NCBI RefSeq assembly: GCF_002160305.1
Contig: NZ_NFKI01000002.1
Coordinates: 99,457 to 163,456, forward strand
Source: Pseudoflavonifractor sp. An184
GTDB taxonomy: Bacteria > Bacillota > Clostridia > Oscillospirales > Oscillospiraceae
Direction: 5' to 3'
Length of the DNA stretch: 64,000 nucleotides
Shown here: piece after piece, positions 40,588 through 49,887 of the stretch
How the letters are laid out: the number at the start of each line of letters is the position of its first letter
Position numbering within the stretch: position 1 is the first letter of the stretch
Notes under the pieces: model-generated
Told to the model about the DNA's origin: nothing
Databases searched by the model: none
What the model saw: the letters and a program-made list of their open reading frames with translations, nothing else
Program-made: the position numbers and the translations under genes

Positions 40588-40628
40588 AATACCGGCGCGG
40601 GAGGCGGTTCTCTCCGCCCCCCGCGCCC
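40588..40628 (-). terminator. Terminator of sigG
   Basis: On the minus strand GGCGCGG ... CCGCGCC enclose an inner GGCGG/CCGCC stem and are followed by GGTATTTT, just after the sigG stop codon. Confidence 0.7.
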
Positions 40629-40633
40629 AAAAT

Positions 40634-41404
40634 TCACAGCTCCTTGCGGATCTGCCGCAGAGCGTTTTTCTCCAGGCGGGAAACCTGGGCCTGGGAGATG
40701 CCGATCTCCTCCGACACCTCCATCTGGGTCTTGCTCTGGTAGAAGCGCATGGCCAGGATCTTCTGCTCCCGCTCGGTCAGGTGGGAGACCGCCTCTCTCA
40801 GAGCGATATGCTCCAGCCACATCTCGTCGGTGTTCTTGCTGTCCTTCACCTGGTCCATGACACATACCGTGTCCCCGCTGTCGGAGTAGATGGGCTCGTA
40901 CAGGGACACCGGGTCCAAGATGGCGTCCAGGGCGAACACCACATCCTCCCGCTTGATGCCCAGGATCCGGGCGATCTCCTCCACCGTGGGCTCCTTCTGA
41001 TGCTTGGCCATATAGGCCTCTTTGGCCTGGAGCACCTTATAGGCGGTGTCCCGCATGGCCCGGGACACCCGGATGGTGCTGTTGTCCCGGAGATAGCGGC
41101 GGATCTCCCCCACGATCATGGGGACCCCGTAGGTGGAGAAGCGCACGTCCAGGTCGGTATTGAAATTGTCAATGGCCTTGATAAGGCCGATGCACCCCAC
41201 CTGGAACAGGTCGTCCACATTCTCTCCCCGGTTGGAAAACTTGTGGATCACCGACAGCACCAGACGCAGATTGCCCTGGATCAGCTCCTCCCGTGCCTGC
41301 TTGTCCCCCGCCTTTGAGCGGCGGAGCAGTTCCTGGGTCTCCTCATTCTTCAGCACTTTCAGTTTCGCGGTGTTCACGCCGCACAGCTCCACCTTGTTCT
41401 GCAT
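40634..41404 (-). CDS. sigG: Late forespore sigma factor SigG
   Basis: SigG directs late forespore gene expression. The 256-residue protein begins MQNKVELCGVNTAKLKVL, a hallmark N-terminus of SigG that contacts SpoIIAB/CsfB-type inhibitors. Sigma-70 regions follow: 2 (DDLFQVGCIGLIKAIDNFNTD, RFSTYGVPMIVGEIRRYLRD), 3 (PTVEEIARILGIKREDVVFA) and 4 (LTEREQKILAMRFYQSKTQ, ISQAQVSRLEKNALR). The ATG at 41402-41404 is used; the frame upstream lacks a ribosome site. Unlike in Bacillus, sigE and spoIIGA are not adjacent. No clear forespore promoter was found by eye. Confidence 0.95.
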   Translation of the reverse strand: MQNKVELCGVNTAKLKVLKNEETQELLRRSKAGDKQAREELIQGNLRLVLSVIHKFSNRGENVDDLFQVGCIGLIKAIDNFNTDLDVRFSTYGVPMIVGEIRRYLRDNSTIRVSRAMRDTAYKVLQAKEAYMAKHQKEPTVEEIARILGIKREDVVFALDAILDPVSLYEPIYSDSGDTVCVMDQVKDSKNTDEMWLEHIALREAVSHLTEREQKILAMRFYQSKTQMEVSEEIGISQAQVSRLEKNALRQIRKEL

Positions 41405-41618
41405 GACCAACAAAACCTCCCGCCCAGGTGATACCGATAGTTCCAGTATCTCCTGAGCGGGTGGTTTCATACTGTTCCCAGGCCTGCAATATTTTTTAAC
41501 GTCAGACGGACTTCGATTGCTTTTTCACAGCGGCTGCAAGAACGGCACTTTCCCGGCGTCCCGACGGCCGGCGTTATGCTTTACACAGTCAATGCAGCTC
41601 CTTTTCTTTGTTCCCTGA

Positions 41619-43652
41619 TCAGACGTGAATGCCATAGAGCAGGATGAACAGCAGCGCAAAGGCCATCCCCAGTCCGGTGAGAATCAGCCCGAACGCCAAG
41701 GACTGAACAAAGCCCCCTCCCCGGCGTGGGGCGTCCTCATAGTGGGCAAAGTGCTCGTCGTCCGCCGCCTGCTCCACCGAGGGCTGGGGGGCGTAGCGGC
41801 CGCCGGTCAGTCTCCGGACCGCCCCCTCCCAGCACTCCACCCCGCTCTGGTGAATCCGTCCGATCCACCGGGGCAGGGCCTGGAACAGCAGCCGGGGCAG
41901 CAGCCGGTCCACCAGAGTGGCCAGCACCACCGCCGTCTTGGCCAGCAGGTCCAGAAGCGGGCGGTACAGCCCGTACTCCAGACTAAGCCCCGGCGGGATG
42001 GGGTCAAAATAGCGTTTTTTCCGCACCAGCAGCAGCCGCACCACCAGCACATAGACGACGGCGCCGATGGCCAGGGAGATCCCCGCCCCCTCCAGATTCA
42101 CCGGGGAGAAGTAGTCCACCGGGTGGTCCGGGGCGTGGCCGTGGAGAAAGCCGCGGGTCATGGCCGCCACCGCGTCCATGGTCATGTTGGGCTCCGAACC
42201 CAGTCGGACCATCACCAGCAGGTAGCAGGCGATGGTCCCCAGGGAGGCGGGGGCGATGTAGTGCTCCCCCCTCCGCCGCCACTTTTTGTCCAGCACCTCC
42301 TGGGGCAGGGGGTTCTTCTCCACGAACAGACAGACAAACAGCTTGAGCATATAGGCCAGAGTCAGCCCGCCGCTGAGCAGGAACAGCCCCTCCAGGGCGG
42401 AGAACAGCAGATCGTACTCCCCCGCCAGCGGAATGTACTCCACAATGCTCTCGTGGAGGAGGGTCTTGCTCACATAGCCGTTGAGGGCGGGCACTCCCGC
42501 CAGACTGAGCATGGGCAGCCCCATGAGCAGGGCCAGCATGGGCTTTCCCCGGCCAAAGCCCCGGATCTCATTGAGATCGAAGGAGTGGGTGGACAGATGG
42601 ATGATCCCCGCCAGGGGAAAGAGCACCATTTTAATGAGGGAGTGGTTCAGGATGTGCAGGATGGTTCCGTCCACCGCCAGGGCGTTGTGCTCCCCCAGCA
42701 GGCACACCATGGCCGTCCCCACCAGAATAAAGCCGATCTGGGAGATGGAGGAGCAGGCCAGGGTGCGCTTCAGGTCGATGGAACACACCGCCAGCACCGC
42801 CCCCAACACCATGGTCACCGTACCGATGGCGGCCAGCAGCAGCCCCCAGGCCCCGTCATACAGGAAGATGGTGGTGGACAGCACCAGAATGCCGTACACC
42901 CCCGTCTTGATGATGATGCCGGACAGCACCGCCGAAGCCGGGGCGGGAGCCGCCGGGTGGGCGGTGGGCAGCCAGATGTGCAGGGGGAAGGCTCCCGCCT
43001 TGGCCCCAAAGCCCACCAGCACCAGCAGGGAGCCCGCCCACAGCAGCGTCCGGTCCTCCACCGCCGCCGCGGCCGCCCCCATCCGGTCCAGGTCCAGGGT
43101 GCCCAGCTGTCCGTAGAGGAGGAACAGTCCCGCCAACGCCGCCAGGCCGCCGATCACCGCCACCGCCAGATAGGTCTCCCCCGCCTTCAGGGCCTGGTAC
43201 TCCTCGGTCTGAATCACCAGGACGAAGGAGGTGAAGGACATGACCTCAAAAAACACGAAGGCGGTGAACAGCTCCGCCGACAGGAACACCCCCATGGTGG
43301 CCCCCAGGGTGAGCATCCAGAAGAAGTAGAACCGGTTCCGCTTGCGGACATGGACCATATACTCCCGGCAGAACACCGAGGCGGCCAGCCAACCCGCCGC
43401 CGTGAGCAGGGCCATCAGGGTGTGGAAGCCCCCCGCCTGGAAGCGGATGCCCAGGGCGCAGAAGCCCTCCACCGCCACCGAGGCCTGGGACAGCTCCGGG
43501 TTGGTCCAGATGGTCAGCACCAGCAGCAGCTCCATGGCCGTGGCCGACAGCACGAACATGTCCCGTGCCTTCTCCTGCCAGCGGCCCAGCTGAAAGGCGA
43601 ACAGACCGGCCAGCATGGGAAAAAACACCGGAAACAGCAAAAATCTGTCCAC
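41619..43652 (-). CDS. Mrp/NuoL-type proton-translocating antiporter subunit with C-terminal extension
   Basis: The last gene of the antiporter operon. The 677-residue protein has 14 or more membrane helices of the Proton_antipo_M family, with the hallmark GFGAKAGAFPLHIWLPTAHP near 213-232 and the helix lysines (PLHIWLP, IIIKTG, SLIKMVLFPLAG). After about residue 470 it adds a region with extra helices and a lateral amphipathic segment, and a charged loop (PQPSVEQAADDEHFAHYED) before a last helix, reminiscent of MrpA/NuoL extensions. It should move H+ or Na+ across the membrane as part of the complex. The start is GTG at 43650-43652 after AAAGGAGG. Confidence 0.88.
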   Translation of the reverse strand: MDRFLLFPVFFPMLAGLFAFQLGRWQEKARDMFVLSATAMELLLVLTIWTNPELSQASVAVEGFCALGIRFQAGGFHTLMALLTAAGWLAASVFCREYMVHVRKRNRFYFFWMLTLGATMGVFLSAELFTAFVFFEVMSFTSFVLVIQTEEYQALKAGETYLAVAVIGGLAALAGLFLLYGQLGTLDLDRMGAAAAAVEDRTLLWAGSLLVLVGFGAKAGAFPLHIWLPTAHPAAPAPASAVLSGIIIKTGVYGILVLSTTIFLYDGAWGLLLAAIGTVTMVLGAVLAVCSIDLKRTLACSSISQIGFILVGTAMVCLLGEHNALAVDGTILHILNHSLIKMVLFPLAGIIHLSTHSFDLNEIRGFGRGKPMLALLMGLPMLSLAGVPALNGYVSKTLLHESIVEYIPLAGEYDLLFSALEGLFLLSGGLTLAYMLKLFVCLFVEKNPLPQEVLDKKWRRRGEHYIAPASLGTIACYLLVMVRLGSEPNMTMDAVAAMTRGFLHGHAPDHPVDYFSPVNLEGAGISLAIGAVVYVLVVRLLLVRKKRYFDPIPPGLSLEYGLYRPLLDLLAKTAVVLATLVDRLLPRLLFQALPRWIGRIHQSGVECWEGAVRRLTGGRYAPQPSVEQAADDEHFAHYEDAPRRGGGFVQSLAFGLILTGLGMAFALLFILLYGIHV

Positions 43653-43682
43653 TCTCTCCCCTCCTTTCCCGCTATTTTTCCG

Positions 43683-45158
43683 TCATACCCCCAACAGCAG
43701 GGAGACGGTGCGCTCCAGAACGCCCGCCCCCAGGCCCAGGACCACCGACCCCGCAGACAGCACGGTCAGGGGAACGGTCATCCGCCAGCAGGGGTCCTGC
43801 CGGGCCCGCTTGGGCACCCGGACGGTGAGCTGCCGGTTCTGCCGGGGGAAGAAGGCCAGCAGAACGATCTCCATGAGGTACAGGGCGGTGAGCAGGGCGG
43901 ACACGATGAGGGCCGCCGCCCCCAGATAGCCGATCCACTCCCCCATGCCCACCGCCGCCGTGGCCAGCAGCCACTTGCTGGCGAAGCCCGCCAGGGGCGG
44001 CACCCCCATGAGCCCCAGGGAGGCCACGGCAAAGGTGCCGAACACCACCGGCATGAGCACGCCGCACCCCTCCACATCGGGCACAAAGTCCCGGTGGAGC
44101 TTGTAGTGGACGGCGCCCACGCCGAAGAACAGGGTGATCTTCAGCACCGCGTGGACCACCATGTGGACCATGCCGGCAATGAGCCCCGCCGTGGTGAGGG
44201 TGGCGATCCCCAGGAGGATGTAGGACAGGTTGCTGACGGTGGACCAGGCCAGACGGCGCTTCAGGTGCTTGGTGCGCAGGGCCTTGGAGGAGGCGTAAAC
44301 AATGGTGAACACGGCCGCCCCCATGGCCAGATACTGGCACCAGCTCCCCCGGAGCAGGTCGGGGCCGAAGCCGTACCAGGTGATCCGGGCCACCGCGAAC
44401 ACCCCCGCCTTCACCACCGCCACCGCGTGGAGCAGGGCGGTCACCGGCGTGGGGGCCACCGAGGCCCGCAGCAGCCACTTGTGGCCGGGGAACACCGCCG
44501 CCTTGACGCCGAAGCCGAAGAATCCCAGAATATAGGCCATCCGCAAGGTATTTTCCTTGCTGGCCGTCACCGTCACGCTGCCCCCGAACTGGAAGAACCA
44601 GGCCCCGTGTTCGATCATCAGCACCATGGCAATGAAGCCCAGGGCGGCCCCGCACATGGAGTAGGTCAGATACACCCGCCCGGCATACCGGGCCTTACCG
44701 TCCATGTGGTGCATCACCAGGGGCAGGGTGGCCAGGGTGAGCAGCTCATAAAAGAGGTACATGGTCAGCACATTGGCAGAGAAGGCGATGCCCAGGGTCA
44801 CACCAAAGCTGCTGAGGTAAAAGACAAAGAAGCGGTTCTCGCTCCCCTCCCGGCTCATGTACTCCACCGCATACAGGCTGGCCAGGGGCCACAGCACCGA
44901 CACCAGGGCGGCAAAGATACAGGACAGGCCGTCCACCTGGAAGGCGATGGTCAGCTTCTCCCCCATGGACAGGAGCACCAGAGGGTCCTCCCCCCGGAGG
45001 GTGAACACCGCCGCCAGGGCGCACGCCGCCGTCAGGCAGGCAGACCCCACCACAAAATTCTGACGGGCCGTCCGGTCCTTGGGCCGCCAGGCGGCCAGGG
45101 CTCCCCCCGCCAGCATGGGCAGGGCGATGGCCAACAGCATCCACATGGGCTGATTCAC
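43683..45158 (-). CDS. Divergent Mrp/NuoL/M-type antiporter subunit
   Basis: A 491-residue, 13-14 helix Proton_antipo_M protein. The N-terminal helices and the block YEYMSREGSENRFFVFYLSSFG-like (AVEYMSREG, FFVFYLSS) match MrpD/NuoL. The core motif is altered: where relatives read FPLHxWLPxAH, this one reads AAVFPGHKWLLRASVAPTPV near 220-239, losing the second His/Pro pair. The lysine in GFGVKAA and later VVKAGVF are kept. It may be a structural or modified ion channel subunit. The start is GTG at 45156-45158; GGAGAGGA lies close upstream. Confidence 0.85.
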   Translation of the reverse strand: MNQPMWMLLAIALPMLAGGALAAWRPKDRTARQNFVVGSACLTAACALAAVFTLRGEDPLVLLSMGEKLTIAFQVDGLSCIFAALVSVLWPLASLYAVEYMSREGSENRFFVFYLSSFGVTLGIAFSANVLTMYLFYELLTLATLPLVMHHMDGKARYAGRVYLTYSMCGAALGFIAMVLMIEHGAWFFQFGGSVTVTASKENTLRMAYILGFFGFGVKAAVFPGHKWLLRASVAPTPVTALLHAVAVVKAGVFAVARITWYGFGPDLLRGSWCQYLAMGAAVFTIVYASSKALRTKHLKRRLAWSTVSNLSYILLGIATLTTAGLIAGMVHMVVHAVLKITLFFGVGAVHYKLHRDFVPDVEGCGVLMPVVFGTFAVASLGLMGVPPLAGFASKWLLATAAVGMGEWIGYLGAAALIVSALLTALYLMEIVLLAFFPRQNRQLTVRVPKRARQDPCWRMTVPLTVLSAGSVVLGLGAGVLERTVSLLLGV

Positions 45159-45194
45159 TCCTCTCCGGTGGATTTTTATTGGGCGGACCGCTGG

Positions 45195-46667
45195 TCACCC
45201 CTGGAACATGGGGCTCACGATCCCCTCCATCAGCGGGTCCAGCACCCCGGGGAACATCCCCAGCAGCACCACCGCCGCCGTCAGCAGGCACAGGGTGATC
45301 CACATGAGCCAGGTGTTCTGCTGGCGGACCACCGACTGCTGGTCAAAGTCTTTTCCCGGGAAAAATGCCCGGACCACGATGGGCAGCAGGTACCCCGCCG
45401 TCAGCAGGGCGGACGCCATCAGCACGCCGATACCCCAGAAGGCCATGGGGCCGGTCTCCGCCGCCAGGGCACCCTCCGCCAAAAACCACTTGCTCACAAA
45501 GCCGCCGGTGGGCGGGATGCCCACCAGGGACAGGGAGGCCAGGGTGAAGCACCACATGGTGATGCTGTATGGGCCGCCGATGCCCCGCAGCTGGGACACC
45601 TGGGTCAGGTGGGTCTGATAGATGATGGCGCCGGTGGCCATGAACAGGGCGTTCTTGGCGATGGCGTGGAACACCGCCTGATAGATGGCCCCCTCCAGGG
45701 CCAGAGGGTGAAAGAGCATCAGCCCGAAGATCACATAGGAGACCTGGCTCACCGTGGAGTAGGCCAGACGCTTTTTCAGGGTGTCCTCCCGCAGGGCCAG
45801 GGAGGAACCCATGAACACCGTGATGAGGGAGAGCACCAGCACGGCGGCCTGGGCCCAGGAGCCGTCCAGGAAGGACCAGCCGAACAGGTAGTACGCCACC
45901 CGGATCAGGGCCAGCACCCCCATCTTGGTGATGAGGCCGGACAGCACCGCCGAGGCGGGGGCGGGCGCCACCGGGTGGGCGATGGGCAGCCAGGCGTGGA
46001 GGGGGAACATCCCCGCCTTACAGCCGAAGCCGACCGCCATCACAAAGAACACCAGCAGCAGCAGCTCCCGGTCCTCCCCCGCCCACAGGGCGTCCAGCAC
46101 CCCCCCGGGGGTAAACAGGTCGGTGGTGCAGTAGCCCTGGAGGACGAACAGGCCCAGCAGGCCCAGCCCGGCCCCTGCCACCGAGAAGCCCAGATAGCGG
46201 TAGGCCGCGTCCAGGGCCTTCCGGGTGCCGATGTGGAGCACCAGGGGGACGGAGAGCAGGGTCATCATCTCGTAAAACAGGTACAGGGTGACCAGATTGC
46301 CCGCGAAGCACACCCCCATCATGGCCCCCAGGGTCATCAGGTAGAAGCCGAAGAACCGCTCCCGGTGGCCCTCGTGGTTCATGTACTCAAAGGCGAACAC
46401 CGCCACAGCCAGCCAGACGGCGCAGATGAGCAGGGAGAACAGCCGCCCCAGGGCGTCCGCCTGGAGCACCAGCCGCACCCCTCCCGCCAGGGTCAGGATC
46501 TGGGCGGGCTCCGCCGCCCGCGCCCCCAGGACAGCCACCAGCGCCAGCTGGACGGTCAGGAGGAGAAAGATGACCCGGCGGCGGGTCTTTAACGTATGAA
46601 TGCCCAGCACCCCCAGCCCGCCTAACAGCGGGAACAGGATGGGCAGCAGCAGCCAGCTTCCCGGCAT
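45195..46667 (-). CDS. Mrp/NuoL/M-type antiporter subunit
   Basis: A 490-residue Proton_antipo_M protein with about 14 membrane helices. The hallmark is intact: GFGCKAGMFPLHAWLPIAHP near 218-237, followed by PASAVLSGLITKMGVLALIR. EYMNHEGHRERFFGFYLMTL and KKRLAYSTVSQVSYVIFGL also match the family. The ATG follows GGAGGAGGTGAG. It is flanked by paralogues 36-37 bp away on each side. Role as MrpD/MbhH-like ion-translocating subunit is by family. Confidence 0.88.
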   Translation of the reverse strand: MPGSWLLLPILFPLLGGLGVLGIHTLKTRRRVIFLLLTVQLALVAVLGARAAEPAQILTLAGGVRLVLQADALGRLFSLLICAVWLAVAVFAFEYMNHEGHRERFFGFYLMTLGAMMGVCFAGNLVTLYLFYEMMTLLSVPLVLHIGTRKALDAAYRYLGFSVAGAGLGLLGLFVLQGYCTTDLFTPGGVLDALWAGEDRELLLLVFFVMAVGFGCKAGMFPLHAWLPIAHPVAPAPASAVLSGLITKMGVLALIRVAYYLFGWSFLDGSWAQAAVLVLSLITVFMGSSLALREDTLKKRLAYSTVSQVSYVIFGLMLFHPLALEGAIYQAVFHAIAKNALFMATGAIIYQTHLTQVSQLRGIGGPYSITMWCFTLASLSLVGIPPTGGFVSKWFLAEGALAAETGPMAFWGIGVLMASALLTAGYLLPIVVRAFFPGKDFDQQSVVRQQNTWLMWITLCLLTAAVVLLGMFPGVLDPLMEGIVSPMFQG

Positions 46668-46703
46668 CTTCTCACCTCCTCCCAGCGTATTTTGCCGTTA
46701 CGT

Positions 46704-48197
46704 TCAAAACAGGGCGATTCCCTGCTGGAGCAGCTCCCAGACCGGGCCGAAGGCGGTCCCCAGGAACACGTTGCCCGCCAGCAGGACCACCAGGGTCCCC
46801 TTCCCCGGCTTGTCGCTCCAGTCCCACACCAAAGGCTGCTCCTCCCCCGCCCGCTTCCGGCCCCAGATGGCCAGGATGGCGGGGATGTAGTACATGGCGT
46901 TGAGCACCGAGCTGGCCGCCAGCCCGAACAGGGCGGGGAAGGTCTGCCACTCCGCCTCCAGCGCCGCCCCGGCGATGCAGTATTTGGCGGAAAAGCCCGC
47001 CAGCAGGGGCAGTCCGCACAGGGACAGCCCCCCCACGGTGAAGGCCAGCCCCCCCAGAGGGGCCAGCCGGGCCGCTCCCCGCAGCTCCCCCCAGTAGTGG
47101 CCGCCGGAGGCCCGGATCATCTCCCCCGCCCCCAGGAAAATCATGGATTTGGTCATGGCGTGGGCCAGGATCTGATAGCAGGCGGCGATCAGCCCCTCCG
47201 TGCTCCCCAGCCCTAAGGCCAGGAAGATGTAGGAGATCTGGGCCGAGGAGGAGTAGGCGATCATCCGCTTGACCTCCTCCTGCCGCAGGGCGGCCACCGA
47301 GGCGAACAGCATCCCCGCCAGCCCCAGCAGGAACAGCAGGTCGTCCATGCAGATGCTCACCAGCAGGGCCGGGCTGAACACCCGCAGGATCAGCTTTATG
47401 ATAATCACCAGATAGCCCTTGAGCACCAGGCCGGACAGAATGGCGCTGGACGCGGTGAAGGTGCTGGCGTGGGCGTCGGGCAGCCAGGCGTGAAAGGGGA
47501 ACTGGGCGCTCTTGATGGACAGACCCAGGGTCATCAGCAGAGCGGAGACCACCAGTGGGATGAAGTAGGTCCGGCTCTCCGCCAGGGCGGCCACCGCCCC
47601 CTCCAGGCTGTCAAAGAGCAGGTGCCCGGTGATGCTGTACAAAATGGAGATCCCCAGCAGAATGAGGCCGGACCCCAGACAGCTGAACATCAGGTACCGG
47701 ATGGCCGAGAGGATGGAGCGGCCGCTCTCCCGGGCGGCCACGGCGATACAGGCGGTCACCGCCGCGATCTCCACGAAGACGTAGGCGGTAAACAGGTCGT
47801 CGGTGTACACCATGGCCAGCAGCGCCCCGTACAGCAGCTGCATGAGCAGGCAGTACCACCCCAGCTGGTCGGAGCGCAGGGACTCCCTCAGTTCCCGGGC
47901 CCCGCCGGTGAGGGAGAGCACCATCACCAGGCTGAAGGTCAGGGCCAGCGCCGCCTCCAGGGGACCGGCCCGGAGCATGTTTCCCCACGGGGCGGGAAAG
48001 TGGCCCATCTGAAAGGTGAAGCTCTCCCCGGCCAGGCTCAGCTCCGCCAGAAGATAGGCCGAAGCCGCCGCCGCGGCCAGCTGCACCCCCCGCACCAGAT
48101 TCAGGGCCCAGCGCCCATTGCGGAGCAGAGGGACCAGGATGGCGCTGACCATGGCCAGAAGGATGCTGAGAAACGGGATATTATAGGACAAGGACAA
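46704..48197 (-). CDS. Mrp/NuoN/M-type antiporter subunit (MbhH/MrpD position)
   Basis: A 497-residue Proton_antipo_M protein. The hallmark is IKSAQFPFHAWLPDAHAST near 225-243, followed by SSAILSGLVLKGYLVIIIK; VKRMIAYSSSAQISYIFLAL and ILAHAMTKSMIFLGAGEMI also fit. By order (directly after the MrpC-like gene) this is the expected MrpD/MbhH. The start is TTG at 48195-48197 with GGGGG 7 nt upstream. The next three antiporter genes are additional. Confidence 0.88.
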   Translation of the reverse strand: MSLSYNIPFLSILLAMVSAILVPLLRNGRWALNLVRGVQLAAAAASAYLLAELSLAGESFTFQMGHFPAPWGNMLRAGPLEAALALTFSLVMVLSLTGGARELRESLRSDQLGWYCLLMQLLYGALLAMVYTDDLFTAYVFVEIAAVTACIAVAARESGRSILSAIRYLMFSCLGSGLILLGISILYSITGHLLFDSLEGAVAALAESRTYFIPLVVSALLMTLGLSIKSAQFPFHAWLPDAHASTFTASSAILSGLVLKGYLVIIIKLILRVFSPALLVSICMDDLLFLLGLAGMLFASVAALRQEEVKRMIAYSSSAQISYIFLALGLGSTEGLIAACYQILAHAMTKSMIFLGAGEMIRASGGHYWGELRGAARLAPLGGLAFTVGGLSLCGLPLLAGFSAKYCIAGAALEAEWQTFPALFGLAASSVLNAMYYIPAILAIWGRKRAGEEQPLVWDWSDKPGKGTLVVLLAGNVFLGTAFGPVWELLQQGIALF

Positions 48198-48228
48198 CGG
48201 CTTTCCCCCTCTCTCCTTGCAGCAGGTT

Positions 48229-48612
48229 TCAGTGATCGTTCTTCTCCCCGCCCTCCCGGGCCAGCATGAGAATCACGTCCAGATTCAAACTGTGGTACTT
48301 CCGGTACAGGCGGTGGGTGAGGGCCAGAAACAGGGCCGTGGTGCTCACCGCCACCACGATGCCCGTGAGCACCAGCCCGCCGGGCACCGGGTTGACGTAG
48401 GCCTCCGCCGCCGCTCCCGGCTCCACCATGGGGGCCTTCCCCCCGTCCACATAGCCCATGGCCGCCAGGAACAGAAAGACCGCCGTATCCATCAGGTTCA
48501 TGCCGATAATCTTTTTGATGAGATTGGGGTGCAGGAACAGGGTGACGAAGCCGATGCTGAACAGCACCACCGCCGCCACATAGTACCGCTGCTGCAGCAG
48601 CGTCTCTATCAT
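48229..48612 (-). CDS. mrpC: Antiporter subunit MrpC/NuoK-like
   Basis: A 127-residue protein with three membrane helices. It belongs to the NuoK/MrpC family: LFSIGFVTLFLHPNLIKKIIGMNLMDTAVFLFL holds the conserved buried residues after helix 1, and LVLTGIVVAVSTTALFLALTHRLYRKY is the third helix with its usual basic end. It overlaps the upstream gene by ATGA and is followed by the MrpD-like gene, as in mrp and mbh operons. Confidence 0.88.
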   Translation of the reverse strand: MIETLLQQRYYVAAVVLFSIGFVTLFLHPNLIKKIIGMNLMDTAVFLFLAAMGYVDGGKAPMVEPGAAAEAYVNPVPGGLVLTGIVVAVSTTALFLALTHRLYRKYHSLNLDVILMLAREGGEKNDH

Positions 48613-49637
48613 TCCGTCTCCTCCTCTCCCGGCAAAAACAGGGTATAAAAGGTGTACATAGTGCAGGCCACGATGATCCCCACGCAGATGTTCAATGGCA
48701 GGATCAGCCCGCCGCTGAGCAGCTCCCCCGGGGTCCCCTTGGGCACGTCCCAGCCCACATGGTTGCCCCCGGTGAAGAAGGAGTACCCCTTCATCACCCC
48801 ATAGGCCAGCAGGCAGGCCGCCGTCAGAACCGTGGTCCGGCGGCCGGGCAGCAGCTGCTCCATCCGCTCCTCCCCCAGCACCAGGGAGGCCAGGATCAAT
48901 CCTGCCCCCAGCACCGCGCCCCCGGAGAAGCCGCCCCCGGGGCTCAGGTGGCCGTTGAGGACCACATAGACGCCAAAGAGGAGGATCACCGGCAGCAGGG
49001 ACCGCCCCAGCAGGCTGGTGAGCTGGTCGGGCCCCCGGTAGGTGCGCAGATGCCGTCTGGGGCTGTTCAGCAGCAGAATGGTGCTGGAGGCCGCGGCAAA
49101 GAGCACCGCCGACTCCCCGAAGGTGTCGAAGGCCCGGTAGTCCAGAATCATTCCGGTGACCGCGTTCACCGCCCCGGTCTCCTCCGTCCCCCGCTCCAGG
49201 TAGCGCTCCGACACCTCATTGAGGGCGGGAGCGGACGGGTCGCCGAAGGCGGGCAGCTCCAGGGCCACCACCAGAAAGACCGCCGCCAGCACCAGCGTCA
49301 CCGCCACGCTGAGGACCCAGTACAGCTTGATCTGCTTTTTCAGCCGGCCGGGGCGGTGTCTGAGGGGCTCCTGCCCCGTCAGATCCGGCGGGACCGGGTC
49401 CGGGCTGTGGGGCGCCGGGGCGGTGTCCGGGATCAGCCCCTTGGCCCTCCGCTCCTTCCAGCGCATGAGGCGGTAGGCCCCGAAGTCCATCTCCCCGTGG
49501 GCGTCCATGTACTCCAGATACTCCTGAAACTCCTGCCGGGCCGGGTCCTCGGGCCCCTCGGGGCCGTCGGCCTCCTCCCCGCCGGCCCAGCGGAGAAAGC
49601 GCTCATACAAGCTCTCTCTGGTGGGATCAGTCTTCAT
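48609..49637 (-). CDS. Fused MbhE/MrpB-like antiporter subunit with charged N-terminal extension
   Basis: A 342-residue protein. The first about 100 residues are soluble and charged (GGEEADGPEGPEDPARQEF, then a proline-rich stretch). Helices begin near IKLYWVLSVAVTLVLAAVFL, with an MbhE-like region (TGAVNAVTGMILDYRAFDTFGESAVLF) and then an MrpB domain (LLPVILLFGVYVVLNGHLSPGGGFSGGAVLGAGLIL). In archaeal Mbh these are separate genes, so this is a fusion, as in MrpA C-terminal plus MrpB. The ATG overlaps the upstream gene by 11 bp. Confidence 0.85.
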   Translation of the reverse strand: MKTDPTRESLYERFLRWAGGEEADGPEGPEDPARQEFQEYLEYMDAHGEMDFGAYRLMRWKERRAKGLIPDTAPAPHSPDPVPPDLTGQEPLRHRPGRLKKQIKLYWVLSVAVTLVLAAVFLVVALELPAFGDPSAPALNEVSERYLERGTEETGAVNAVTGMILDYRAFDTFGESAVLFAAASSTILLLNSPRRHLRTYRGPDQLTSLLGRSLLPVILLFGVYVVLNGHLSPGGGFSGGAVLGAGLILASLVLGEERMEQLLPGRRTTVLTAACLLAYGVMKGYSFFTGGNHVGWDVPKGTPGELLSGGLILPLNICVGIIVACTMYTFYTLFLPGEEETE

Positions 49638-49887
49638 CCCGCTCCATCCCCTTCAATCCGTTGATCTTCCGCAGGGTGAGGAAAAACAGCAGGGTGGTCA
49701 CCCCGGCCCCCACCGCCGCCTCGGTCACCGCCAGGTCGGGGGACTCCAGCAGGAACCACAATAGGGACATCACCGCCGAATAGGCCATAAAAATGATCAC
49801 CGACGACACCAGCCGCCTGCACAGGATGGCGGCGACGGCGCAGAAGATCAAAAAGGCCAGCAGCAGCACCTCCAGCAAAACCGTCAC
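49627..49887 (-). CDS. DUF4040 / MbhD-like antiporter subunit
   Basis: An 86-residue protein with three helices. The block SAVMSLLWFLLESPDLAVTEAAVGAGVTTLLFFLTLRK is the DUF4040 signature found in MbhD and in the C-terminal part of MrpA. The start is GTG at 49885-49887, overlapping the mrpG stop. It is a free-standing version of a segment that MrpA fuses, which places the operon nearer the Mbh/Mbs type. Confidence 0.85.
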   Translation of the reverse strand: MTVLLEVLLLAFLIFCAVAAILCRRLVSSVIIFMAYSAVMSLLWFLLESPDLAVTEAAVGAGVTTLLFFLTLRKINGLKGMERDED

